DNA of 64,000 nt, taken from the NCBI RefSeq assembly GCF_002160755.1, contig NZ_NFLE01000023.1:1-64000 (forward strand), read 5' to 3'. Each line of letters begins with the position of its first letter. The first letter of the stretch is position 1. A program made the translations under genes and the position numbers. This document shows positions 1 through 8,249 of this stretch, piece after piece. The notes beneath the pieces are model-generated. The model made no database searches, was not told the origin of the DNA, and worked only from the letters and a program-made list of their open reading frames with translations. The DNA comes from Lachnoclostridium sp. An14. GTDB taxonomy: Bacteria; Bacillota; Clostridia; Lachnospirales; Lachnospiraceae.

Positions 1-30
1 TTTACAACAGAAGAACGATTCTGTTGTAAA
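1..30. other. Perfect 12-bp inverted repeat
   Basis: TTTACAACAGAA (1-12) and TTCTGTTGTAAA (19-30) form a perfect 12-bp stem around a 6-nt loop. A second weaker GC stem follows at about 34-63. The pair lies just upstream of the regulator gene and may end the preceding, off-window gene or act as an operator. There is no strong T-tract after the first stem. Confidence 0.5.
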
Positions 31-126
31 TAGCCGGACCCCTCTTTTTCGTGTGGGTTCCGGACGGCAAGGTGTGAGTGGAGAATTATCAATGAAAGAG
101 ACAGGCAAAGAGTTTTTTATGTTCGG

Positions 127-1320
127 ATGCTGGGGGATTTTTCAATCACCTGCGAGGGGAAGGAACTGCTGCTGGGCCGCAAGAGCACGCTGAAATTTAT
201 TCAGATGCTGCAGCTTGTGTGGCTGCGGGGCGAAAAGGGAATCACGAAGGAACAGCTGATGAAGGCCATCTATGACCGCAGCGAGGTCTCGGATTCCAAC
301 AACAGTATTAACAATCTCCTGTACTGGATGCGCCGCCAGATGGTAAAGGCCGGCCTGCCCAAGGGAGAATATATATCACGAAAAAATGGCTTGTACGTGC
401 CGGATGAGAACTTTCCGCTGGCGGTGGACGTCCACGAGTTTGAGGAGTGGGCCGCCAGGGGAGAGGAGGAGGCGGACGAGGAGACTGCCTGCGCCTGCTA
501 CCGGGAGGCGCTGGAGCTGTACCAGGGAGAGCTGCTCCCTTCCATTTCCACGGAAATCTGGGTGATGAGCGAGAACGCCCGGCTGAAAAAGGTATTTGAG
601 AGCTGTGTGTACTGGATGGAAAACTACTACCGCCGCCACGAGGAGTACGGCGAGCTGGAGCAGCTCTATGAGCGGGTGATCCGGCTGTATCCGGAGAGCA
701 GCTGGCAGATCCGTCTCATTGACCTGGTGTTTGAACGGGGCGAGTACAAGCGTGCCCAGAGCCTTTACAATGAGATGGTGAGCCAGTATTCCGAGGAAAT
801 GGGAATGCCGCCCACGGCGGAAATGCTGCGCTGCTACGAGCGGATCAGCCAGATCCCCCATCAGCTCACCGGGGAAATCGGGGAGATCGGCAAGGAGATC
901 TGGGAGTGCGCCAAGCCGGTGAAGAATGTGCGCAAGGCCTATTACTGCGCTTACCGCGGGTTCGTGGACGTGTGCCACGTGACCAACCGCAATATGGAAC
1001 GGTCCGGCCGTTCTGTATTTCTCATGCTCTGCACCCTGGTGGACTACGAGGGGAAAATGATCCGCAACCAGGAAAAGCTGAAATCCCGCATGGATATTCT
1101 GGGAGAGGTGATCGGCAGCAGCCTGCGCAAGGGCGACGTTTACACCCGCTACAGCAATTCCCAGTATCTCATCCTGTTAAGCGGAATTGACCAGAAAAAC
1201 TGTGAAATCATTTACCGCCGCATCAACCGCAGCCTGAAAGAGCAGGCCGGCAGCCGGGCGGAAATCGAATACGACGTGCTGTCCCTGGCGGAGCTGCGGC
1301 CCCCCTACGACTGGGAGTAA
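127..1320 (+). CDS. BTAD-domain (SARP-like) transcriptional regulator
   Basis: Cytoplasmic DNA-binding regulator. Residues 1-95 look like an OmpR-type winged helix (opening LGDFSI, then a block ending SRKNGLYVP). Residues 98-245 are a bacterial transcriptional activation domain with TPR-like helices (VDVHEFEEW, ALELYQGELLP, YPESSWQIRLIDLVFERGEY). Residues 260-397 form an alpha/beta tail resembling a degenerate GGDEF fold. The start is uncertain. ATG 127 begins inside the first strand, whereas ATG 92 has a good ribosome site (GGAG at 80-83) but lies in another frame. A one-base shift at the T6 tract (113-118) would fuse them into a normal family N-terminus. Its target is unknown; no adjacent operon points to one. 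Confidence 0.8.
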   Translation: MLGDFSITCEGKELLLGRKSTLKFIQMLQLVWLRGEKGITKEQLMKAIYDRSEVSDSNNSINNLLYWMRRQMVKAGLPKGEYISRKNGLYVPDENFPLAVDVHEFEEWAARGEEEADEETACACYREALELYQGELLPSISTEIWVMSENARLKKVFESCVYWMENYYRRHEEYGELEQLYERVIRLYPESSWQIRLIDLVFERGEYKRAQSLYNEMVSQYSEEMGMPPTAEMLRCYERISQIPHQLTGEIGEIGKEIWECAKPVKNVRKAYYCAYRGFVDVCHVTNRNMERSGRSVFLMLCTLVDYEGKMIRNQEKLKSRMDILGEVIGSSLRKGDVYTRYSNSQYLILLSGIDQKNCEIIYRRINRSLKEQAGSRAEIEYDVLSLAELRPPYDWE

Positions 1321-1328
1321 AAAATGGG

Positions 1329-1377
1329 AAAACCCGGAAGGGCTGGATGGAAATGTTTCCGGCATTCCGGGTTTTTT
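1329..1377 (+). terminator. Intrinsic terminator after the BTAD regulator
   Basis: AAAACCCGGAA and TTCCGGGTTTT form a stem ending in a run of six T, nine bases after the regulator stop. Confidence 0.8.
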
Positions 1378-1421
1378 GTCGCCCTAATTTCCGAAAATTC
1401 CCTGATATAATCAGAAAAAGA

Positions 1422-1451
1422 CTGACGTCCCACCGCCGGTCGTGTTATAAT
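1422..1451 (+). promoter_or_regulatory. Putative promoter of the Rpn nuclease gene
   Basis: CTGACG (1422-1427) and TATAAT (1446-1451) are separated by 18 bp, 25 bp upstream of the GTG start. The -10 is perfect and the -35 is a 4/6 match. Confidence 0.45.
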
Positions 1452-1476
1452 TTAGGAAAGAGAGGGATATACTTTC

Positions 1477-2298
1477 GTGAGACAAAGAGAGAAAACCATC
1501 CAGGAGCTGGATCTGGAGGACGATTTTCTGTTCGCAAAGGTGATGAGCGACCCGGAGGTCTGCCGGGGCGTACTGGAACAGATTCTGGGGATTCCCATTG
1601 AACGGGTGGTCTCGCCGGAGGCCCAGCGGACCATTGATCTTTTATATGAAGGAAAGGGGATCCGGCTGGACGTATATGTCAGCGACGGGGAAGGCACCGT
1701 TTACAATGTGGAAATGCAGAGGGGCCGCAGGAGGGATCTTCCCAAGCGGGCCAGGTATTATCAGGGAAATGTGGATCTGGACCTGATTTCCGCCGGAGAG
1801 CCCTACTCGGCGCTGAAACGGACGTACGTTATTTTTATCTGCACCTTTGACCCCTTTCAGGACGGCAGGCATCTGTATACATTTGAAAATATCTGTAGGC
1901 AGAATCCGTCCCTGCCTTTGGGGGATGAGACGGCAAAGCTGTTTTTAAACACCAGGGGAACGGCGGAGGACGTGGAGCCGGATCTGCGGGAGTTTCTGGA
2001 GTACGTGGAAAACACCACCGACGCCTTCGCTCAGGAGGCAGCCAACCCCCTGATCGCCAAGATCCATGAGCGGGTGCGGAAGGTGAAACAGAGTAAAGAA
2101 ATGGAGGTTGAGTATATGACACTGATGCAGAGGGATCGGGAGAATATTGAGATTGGAATAGAGAAAGGTACTGAGCGCACAAACAAAATTATTCGCCTGT
2201 ATGTGGATGGACTTGGAACAGATGAAATCGCTGCCCGCCTGAACCTGGATGCTCATATTGTGGAGAAGACGATTCAGGGCTTTATGGGAGAGGGATGA
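1477..2298 (+). CDS. Rpn family PD-(D/E)XK nuclease (PDDEXK_2)
   Basis: Belongs to the Rpn (recombination-promoting nuclease / transposase_31) family; E. coli members are toxic DNases linked to phage defence. The N-terminal core has the family block LEDDFLFAKVMSDPEVC (13-29) and the nuclease signature RLDVYVSD...YNVEMQ, giving Asp65, Glu79 and Gln81 of the D-(E)xQ site. Residues 210-273 are the charged tail with the repeat-like RDRENIEIG and a helix-turn-helix-like segment DGLGTDEIAARLNLDAHIVEKTI. It starts with GTG after an AGGAAAGAGAGG ribosome site. A tail-only ORF follows 4 bp downstream. Family membership is firm; the biological role is inferred. Confidence 0.85.
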   Translation: MRQREKTIQELDLEDDFLFAKVMSDPEVCRGVLEQILGIPIERVVSPEAQRTIDLLYEGKGIRLDVYVSDGEGTVYNVEMQRGRRRDLPKRARYYQGNVDLDLISAGEPYSALKRTYVIFICTFDPFQDGRHLYTFENICRQNPSLPLGDETAKLFLNTRGTAEDVEPDLREFLEYVENTTDAFAQEAANPLIAKIHERVRKVKQSKEMEVEYMTLMQRDRENIEIGIEKGTERTNKIIRLYVDGLGTDEIAARLNLDAHIVEKTIQGFMGEG

Positions 2299-2301
2299 AG
2301 A

Positions 2302-2583
2302 TTGGAAGAAATAGAGGGAGGCAAGAATATGTTGCTGATGTGGAGAGATCGGGAGAATATTGAGATTGGGAGAGAGATAGGGTATGCGGAAAGGTATGCA
2401 GAAGGATATGCAGAAGGATATGCCAAAGGATTTGCGGAAGGTCTGGCAGAAGGAATGGCCCGCACAGCCAAAATCATCCGCCTGCACGTAGATGGCCTTG
2501 CAGCCAATGAAATCGCCGCCCGCCTGTGCCTGGATCCCCACATTGTGGAGTACACAATCCAGAAATTTACAGAGGTGTCGTAG
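2302..2583 (+). CDS. Small ORF repeating the C-terminal tail of the Rpn nuclease
   Basis: A 93-aa product (TTG start, 3 bp after the nuclease stop) with no nuclease core. It reproduces the nuclease tail: RDRENIEIG near residue 15, then VDGLAANEIAARLCLDPHIVEYTIQ, corresponding to DGLGTDEIAARLNLDAHIVEKTIQ upstream. Between them is a GYAE-type repeat (about residues 27-52) predicted to be helical. It is either a decayed tandem copy or a functional tail-only protein like the intragenic RpnS products that restrain E. coli Rpn nucleases. The intact frame and tight spacing favour translation. Confidence 0.6.
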   Translation: MEEIEGGKNMLLMWRDRENIEIGREIGYAERYAEGYAEGYAKGFAEGLAEGMARTAKIIRLHVDGLAANEIAARLCLDPHIVEYTIQKFTEVS

Positions 2584-2646
2584 CCAGTCCCGCGCTGCCG
2601 GGGGGGCGAGGGCTGGTGATTTCCCCTATTTCATTTCAAATTTACG

Positions 2647-2680
2647 ACCGTCGTATGAAAAAATCATACGGCGGTTTTTG
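2647..2680 (+). terminator. Intrinsic terminator after the Rpn pair
   Basis: ACCGTCGTATGA (2647-2658), an A5 loop, TCATACGGCGGT (2664-2675) and a T5 tail make a strong rho-independent terminator isolating the pilus operon. Confidence 0.85.
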
Positions 2681-2841
2681 TCTGTCCGCTTATTTTTCAC
2701 AAAAAAATCATAAATTACAAAAAAATCCCATGTTTTGATAGGTCTCATGATACCCAATTTGATAGAATCATCGAAAAGAATAAAAGACATATTTGACGCT
2801 TGTGCATGGACAAAATAGAAAGAGGGAGGAAAAGGCAGGAT

Positions 2842-5800
2842 ATGGGAAAAGAAAACGGTAGGGGAAAGAGCCGCAGAAGAAATATTTCGCAGGCCAGGAA
2901 ATTCCTGAACCGCGAAGGGAAAAAGCTCTGCTCGGCAGCGCTGTGTGTCAGCCTGTTGTTTGGCAGTGTGCTGAATACGACAGTCGCGGCAAATAAGGAT
3001 ACAGACGACGATGGATACGAGTTTGAGCTGAGCCGGGCCTCACTGTATCAGGCCCTTCAGGACGCCGTATTAAACGGCGACACGGTGGATGAGGACATGG
3101 AGTTCCGGGGCAGCGCGGCGGAGGAGTACAGCGAGATGTTCGCTCCCAGCGGCAGCCTGTATGAGCTGAAACCGGAGATTGAGGACAACGACGGCAAGGT
3201 GCAGCTCCGTGTGTTCGCGAAACTGGATCAGGACATTGATCTGGACAGCGAATACGAGGCGGCGGGCACCGAGGAGATTATGTTCCTCCTGACGAACCGG
3301 TCTGACGAGGCTCAGAAAGCCGTCATCTATATGGATGACAAATATACGGAGGAAATCGAGGTGGCCCCCGGCAAAGCCATTGCGGTTCAGGAGGATGAGA
3401 CCTCCCAGGGCCCGGCAGGTGGCGGAGCCGGAAACGGCGGCGGATCCTCAAGCGGCGGTTCAGCCGCAGGCGGAGAGACCCCGGCGGACACCGAGACCAC
3501 CGGCCCGGCAGATGAGGGCGGACAGGCTCCGGACAACGGAGGGGCCCCCACAGAGTCCCAGCCGGAGGAAACCACCGGCACGGAGAACGAGGATGACGTC
3601 ACCACTCCCGGCGGCGCCACCGATTCGACAGAGGGCAATGAAACCGTAACAGACGGAAACGGGGAGACGGGAGACAGCGCTGACGATAAAACCGATGACA
3701 GCGCAACCAGCGACAACGACAACAGCACAAGCGTTGAAGATGGAGATAATGAAAACGGCGGTAACGGTGGAGACGCCGAAAACACCGGAGATCCTAATAC
3801 AGATTCCGACAATGCCGGAAATGAGAATCAGTCCGGCGGCCAGACTGGTGCCGGAGAAGGCGGTTCTGAGAATACCGGAAATACCGAAAACGGCGGCGGA
3901 TCTACAGAAAACAGCGATGGCGGAAACAGCTCCACAGGCGGCGACAGCACCACGTCTGACGGCGGTTCTGGCAGCAACGGTGGAGACAGCAGTTCCGATA
4001 GCAGCGACAGTGGAAACAGCGGTTCCGACAGCGCCACCACCACAGCGGCGATTTCTTTCCACAAAGCCAGTTGGGTAGCAGCACCGGTAGCCACAGATTC
4101 CGATATGCCGGTAGCCACGAGTTCTGATCTGGCGACGAACTCCGATCTGGAGAAACTGATCGACGGCGAACTCTACGAGGCCGTAAGACTGAGAGAGAAC
4201 GGCGCGGTTGCCTTCGTGACCACCCTGGATGACCTGGGAGTGATGGATGGCTGGGGACCGATTGTGTTTGGGCAGAAGTTTGAGGCGGACATTGATGGGT
4301 TCCGGGTGCGGGCGATTGCCAGGAAAGGCGTGCTGAGAGACGCTGAGGAAATGCGCGTAGAACAGCTGACCGCAGAAGAACATCCGGAGAAGTACAACGA
4401 GGCAGTAACCGCTCTGGAGCAGGCTGGAACGCAGTACGAAGGCATGATGGCCCTGGATATTACTTTCCGCGACAGCGAAGGTGTGGAAGTGGAACCCAAT
4501 GGAGAGGTTCAGGTATCCATCGAGCTGAAGGAAGGCACTCTGCCGGAGGACGCAGATCCGTCTACGGTGGTAGTTCAGCATCTGAAAGAGACTGGGGATT
4601 CGGTTGAAGTGGAGAAAGTGGCCGATGCCGCTGAGGATACGAATGGTATCGTGGCTCTGGCGGAGGAACTGACGGATACGGATGAGATTGAAGTTAGTGA
4701 TGAGGCCCAGGCAGTGGCTGCGTTTAGTGTGGAGAGTTTCTCGACATTTACGATTACGTGGAATACTGGCAGTCTCGGAAAAACATTAAATATTGAGTTG
4801 CACTATGTTTCAGAAGGAAATGATCTTTTGGCGCAGGGGAAGATTGATACTAGTGATTTGAATCAGTCGATAACTGAAGGACGACTTATTTACTTCAAGG
4901 ATTATATAGGAGAGCCAACTGAGGGCAGCCTAGAGTACTTGGGCGCACATTATGGGAAGGTAGACGGATCAGAAGTTGTGTCCTTTAAAGCTATTGAAAG
5001 TGGAAAGTGGCCAAATAAATCATACAAAATTGAATTTTATAATGAGAGTGGACAGTGTGTTGCGACGATAGAGAACGGAGATTGGGAGTGGGCTAAAACC
5101 GCAAATATCTATCTTGTATTTGGCCCAGGTGAGACAGTTGATCCGCCGCAACCCAGTGAAAATATGCTGACCAAGAGTAAGACAGTAACGTACGACGAGA
5201 AGACGGGTGCGTATAGCTTGAATTTATCAGTTTCCGGCTCTAAGGGAACCGATACGATACAAGCGAAAGTAGATGTCTTGTTTATTGTGGATACCTCAAC
5301 TAGTATGAATGATGAGATGGGTACCTGGCCAAACAAGGACACAAAGTTAGCTTTTGCAAAAAATGCAATAAGTACTGCAATTACTAATATAAATGAAAAT
5401 AGTAATATTGATGCGCGATATAATGTTATAGAATTCGGAAGTAAATCGTACTTGTTGAATAGCAGCTGGAGTACTTCAATAAATACAAATGGAATAAAAC
5501 TGGCACAAGAGCATTTTAATAATAGCCAATATGGCGGTACCAATTATGAAGATGCAATTACAAAAGGAATACAACAGTTGCAAAGCTGCCGAGATGGTGC
5601 AGAACGATATGTGATCTTCTTATCGGATGGACTTCCTACGTTTAGAAATAGTAACATAACAGCTAACGAAAAAAAATACTCGGCAGACGGGAAGAGATAT
5701 GACTGGTACGGTACGGGACAGGGAGACACATATAACCCAGAGGCTGTGTATCCGAATGAAGATGAACGAAATGTTATATCATGCTTAAATACCGCTAAAA

Positions 5801-7332
5801 CAGCAATTACAGAAATGAATTGTGATGGCTTTTTCGCTGTTGGATTAGGAGGAAACTTTGAAAAAGCTTTGCAGGAATTAGTAAATGCTGTGCCAGCAGA
5901 AAACAAGTTGAATCCAATAACTGCATCTGACGGAGATGCCCTGAAGAATGCTTTTGACAAAATCGCAGGCGAAATTATTTCCTATCTGTGCACAAATGTA
6001 ACAGTAATTGATCCGCTGAGTGAGTATGTAAAACCGGCTGAGGCGGATCCGAAACTTACAATTACAGTTGATAAGGGTAATGGTAATTCTCAGACGGGAG
6101 TGGGATCAGTATCCCTTGTGAAGACAGACAATAATGCTGCAACGACAATAACAGCAAGTTACAGTGACGGAGAGATCACCCTGAATTTCCCGGAGGATTA
6201 TCAGCTGGAAGAAAACTGGACTTATACAGTTACCATGGGAATTGAGGCGACAGAAAAAGCATATCAAACTTATCGTGATAATGCAGAAAAGTCCATCACC
6301 GAACTATATCCCAATACAGGGGATAAGGGAACTGGGTATCACGCAGAGCAGCCAGGTTTCTATTCTAATAAGTATACCGATACAGAAAAAGCGACGGTTA
6401 CTTATACCTACAAAGGAAGTAGTAAAACAGAAGAATTTGCAAAGCCTGTAATTCAGATCCATCCTGGAACTTTGGTGATCACAAAAGAAATTGCTGGTAA
6501 TTTAACTTCTGCGGAGAAAACGGCATTAGTCAATGCGTTATCTTTTGAAGTAGAACTTAAGTGGCATGACGATGATTTAAAGGATAAAACAGACACCAAG
6601 ACGTTATCTTTGAAAGATGTAACTCCGGATCAGAACGGAAAATACACGTTCACGATTGAAAATCTTTCTCCGAACACGCAATATTCTATTACAGAGAATG
6701 GCGCAGACGTAACTGGCTATACCCGTGCGACCACTTATCAACAGGGAACTGGAACTCCGGTATCTCTTACGACGGATCCGGTAACAGGAACAATTTCTAA
6801 AGGAACTACAGAAACAGTTGCTTTTGTAAATACATATTCAAAACAAGATGTAGAATTAAAAGTAACTAAGACTGTAGCAGGAGATATGGGAGAAACAAAT
6901 CGTTCATTTAACTTTGTATTGACTTTGGAAAAGAACAACACAGAGTATACTGAGGATCTTACTGTAAAAGATCAAAGTTCTCTTGAATACAAAGACAATA
7001 GGAAAGGATACCCGTTTGAACTGTCTCATGGCGAGACTGTTGCAATCACAATTCCGTATGGTTATGAGTGGGAGATTAAGGAAACTCCAGTTTTTGGATA
7101 CGATACAGAGATTAAGGTGGACGGCGTAATAACAGCGGAGGCTAAAGGAACGGCAGAAAAGAATACAGAAGTAGTATTCACTAACACAAAGGACTCCAGT
7201 AAGATCCCGCTCACCGGCATCTTCACCGACAAACTGCCCTACCTGCTGATGTTCAGCATTGCCATGATCTGCACGGCGGGAGCTATGTTTAACAGCTCTG
7301 TCAGACGGAGACATGGACGGGAGGAAGAATAA
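2842..7332 (+). CDS. Pilus tip adhesin with vWA domain and IPLTG sorting signal
   Basis: Large cell-wall-anchored surface protein of about 1496 aa, the probable pilus tip. ATG 2842 is chosen because a GGCAGGA site lies just upstream; the frame is open from 2800. In order: long signal peptide (hydrophobic core SAALCVSLLFGS, cleavage near VAA); N-terminal domain; a Gly/Asn/Ser/Thr/Glu-rich linker of about 220 residues (nt 3410-4045); a VATDS/VATSS repeat; a von Willebrand A domain (from nt 5270) with MIDAS DTSTS, GTNYEDA and FLSDG; two B-type domains (nt 6470-7190); then IPLTG, a membrane helix and an RRRHGREEE tail. The last B domain (KTVAGDMGETNRSF) is shared with the backbone pilin. From about 4760 to 7190 base composition is AT-richer than at both ends. 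Confidence 0.88.
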   Translation: MGKENGRGKSRRRNISQARKFLNREGKKLCSAALCVSLLFGSVLNTTVAANKDTDDDGYEFELSRASLYQALQDAVLNGDTVDEDMEFRGSAAEEYSEMFAPSGSLYELKPEIEDNDGKVQLRVFAKLDQDIDLDSEYEAAGTEEIMFLLTNRSDEAQKAVIYMDDKYTEEIEVAPGKAIAVQEDETSQGPAGGGAGNGGGSSSGGSAAGGETPADTETTGPADEGGQAPDNGGAPTESQPEETTGTENEDDVTTPGGATDSTEGNETVTDGNGETGDSADDKTDDSATSDNDNSTSVEDGDNENGGNGGDAENTGDPNTDSDNAGNENQSGGQTGAGEGGSENTGNTENGGGSTENSDGGNSSTGGDSTTSDGGSGSNGGDSSSDSSDSGNSGSDSATTTAAISFHKASWVAAPVATDSDMPVATSSDLATNSDLEKLIDGELYEAVRLRENGAVAFVTTLDDLGVMDGWGPIVFGQKFEADIDGFRVRAIARKGVLRDAEEMRVEQLTAEEHPEKYNEAVTALEQAGTQYEGMMALDITFRDSEGVEVEPNGEVQVSIELKEGTLPEDADPSTVVVQHLKETGDSVEVEKVADAAEDTNGIVALAEELTDTDEIEVSDEAQAVAAFSVESFSTFTITWNTGSLGKTLNIELHYVSEGNDLLAQGKIDTSDLNQSITEGRLIYFKDYIGEPTEGSLEYLGAHYGKVDGSEVVSFKAIESGKWPNKSYKIEFYNESGQCVATIENGDWEWAKTANIYLVFGPGETVDPPQPSENMLTKSKTVTYDEKTGAYSLNLSVSGSKGTDTIQAKVDVLFIVDTSTSMNDEMGTWPNKDTKLAFAKNAISTAITNINENSNIDARYNVIEFGSKSYLLNSSWSTSINTNGIKLAQEHFNNSQYGGTNYEDAITKGIQQLQSCRDGAERYVIFLSDGLPTFRNSNITANEKKYSADGKRYDWYGTGQGDTYNPEAVYPNEDERNVISCLNTAKTAITEMNCDGFFAVGLGGNFEKALQELVNAVPAENKLNPITASDGDALKNAFDKIAGEIISYLCTNVTVIDPLSEYVKPAEADPKLTITVDKGNGNSQTGVGSVSLVKTDNNAATTITASYSDGEITLNFPEDYQLEENWTYTVTMGIEATEKAYQTYRDNAEKSITELYPNTGDKGTGYHAEQPGFYSNKYTDTEKATVTYTYKGSSKTEEFAKPVIQIHPGTLVITKEIAGNLTSAEKTALVNALSFEVELKWHDDDLKDKTDTKTLSLKDVTPDQNGKYTFTIENLSPNTQYSITENGADVTGYTRATTYQQGTGTPVSLTTDPVTGTISKGTTETVAFVNTYSKQDVELKVTKTVAGDMGETNRSFNFVLTLEKNNTEYTEDLTVKDQSSLEYKDNRKGYPFELSHGETVAITIPYGYEWEIKETPVFGYDTEIKVDGVITAEAKGTAEKNTEVVFTNTKDSSKIPLTGIFTDKLPYLLMFSIAMICTAGAMFNSSVRRRHGREEE

Positions 7333-7351
7333 GGAATAAGGAGACGAGCCT

Positions 7352-7588
7352 ATGGGAGCGAAGAATATGGACGACATCGCAGAGCTTTTCAAGACACTGC
7401 GCTTCCGGAAGCAAATCGTTGGTGGGGTCAGCGAGATCGACGTTTGGAAGAAACTGAACAAGATCCAGGAGGAGTACCGCTCCGCCTACGAGATCCAACA
7501 GGAACGGTACGAGGCCCGTTTACAGGAAAGGGACGAGGAGATCGCCTCTCTGAGGGAACAGATTTCCAAGGGAACTGCCCATGAGTAA
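7352..7588 (+). CDS. Small coiled-coil protein of the pilus operon
   Basis: A 78-aa soluble protein between the tip adhesin and the SipA homologue, overlapping the latter's start by 8 bp. The last 45 residues are a charged coiled coil (IQEEYRSAYEIQQERY, RLQERDEEIASLREQI). There is no signal peptide or membrane helix, so it should be cytoplasmic. It has a good ribosome site (AAGGAGACGAG upstream). I recognise no named family. Its position suggests a role in pilin handling, but streptococcal FCT loci have no equivalent that I know of. Confidence 0.75.
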   Translation: MGAKNMDDIAELFKTLRFRKQIVGGVSEIDVWKKLNKIQEEYRSAYEIQQERYEARLQERDEEIASLREQISKGTAHE

Positions 7589-8150
7589 ACGGAAAAAAGC
7601 AAAAGAAGTCAAACCGGTGACGCCGGAAACGGTGATCCATTTCCGGCTCCGCCGGTTGGCTGACTATGAGGACGTAAAATCCTTTTTTGGAAAACTGATT
7701 ATGATGGCGGTCATGTTGTATATCATGTTCGGGGTCCTGTTTGGAATCACCCCCATGAAAAACAACGATATGTCCCCCAGAATCAGTTCCGGCGATGTAC
7801 TTCTCTACTACCGCCTGGAGAACAAGCTCCGTGCTCAGGATGTGGTCGTATTTGAAAAAGACGGCAGACAGTATGTGGGCAGAATCGTCGCAGTAGGCGG
7901 AGACAGCGTGGAAATCACGGAAAACTCCACTCTGCGGGTCAACGGGAGCACCATTGTGGAAACGGATATTTTCTACTCCACTCCCCGGTATGGGGATGAG
8001 GTGAGCTACCCGCTGGAGCTGGAGGAAAATCAGTTCTTTATCCTCTGTGACTACCGGGATGGCGCGAGAGACAGCCGGTATTTCGGAGCCGTGGAAATGA
8101 GCGAGATGAAAGGAAAAGTGCTCGCGGTGATCCGCCGCTCCAGCCTGTAA
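7581..8150 (+). CDS. sipA: Inactive signal peptidase I homologue, SipA-type pilus chaperone
   Basis: A 189-aa S26-family protein with a basic cytoplasmic N-terminus, one membrane helix (about 38-57) and an outside domain. The usual catalytic block SMxP reads DMSP here (Asp63 for Ser), and the usual KR of the lysine block reads GR in YVGRIVAVGGD (Gly100 for Lys). Streptococcal SipA, a pilus-assembly chaperone without peptidase activity, carries the same Asp/Gly replacement. The final box keeps its shape (LCDYRDGARDSRYFG). It probably helps polymerise the backbone pilin encoded next. Loss of both catalytic residues is read directly; the chaperone role is by family and synteny. Confidence 0.85.
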   Translation: MSKRKKAKEVKPVTPETVIHFRLRRLADYEDVKSFFGKLIMMAVMLYIMFGVLFGITPMKNNDMSPRISSGDVLLYYRLENKLRAQDVVVFEKDGRQYVGRIVAVGGDSVEITENSTLRVNGSTIVETDIFYSTPRYGDEVSYPLELEENQFFILCDYRDGARDSRYFGAVEMSEMKGKVLAVIRRSSL

Positions 8151-8181
8151 CACAAACGACAGGCAGTGAAAACGATACATA

Positions 8182-8205
8182 TTGCCGAAAAAGCCTGCGG
8201 CAATA
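8182..8205 (+). other. Intergenic hairpin before the backbone pilin
   Basis: ATTGCCG and CGGCAAT form a 7-bp stem in the 99-bp gap before the pilin gene, with no long T-tract. It could be an mRNA-processing or stabilising element that raises pilin expression over the other operon genes. Confidence 0.4.
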
Positions 8206-8249
8206 TATATAAAAGAAATGTAAGAAAATAAGAAAGTGAGGAAGTATCT

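Noticed and set aside
3335-4581. Several long frames on both strands across the low-complexity part of the tip adhesin
   Set aside because: They arise from the repetitive linker codons; products are compositionally biased and lack starts with ribosome sites.
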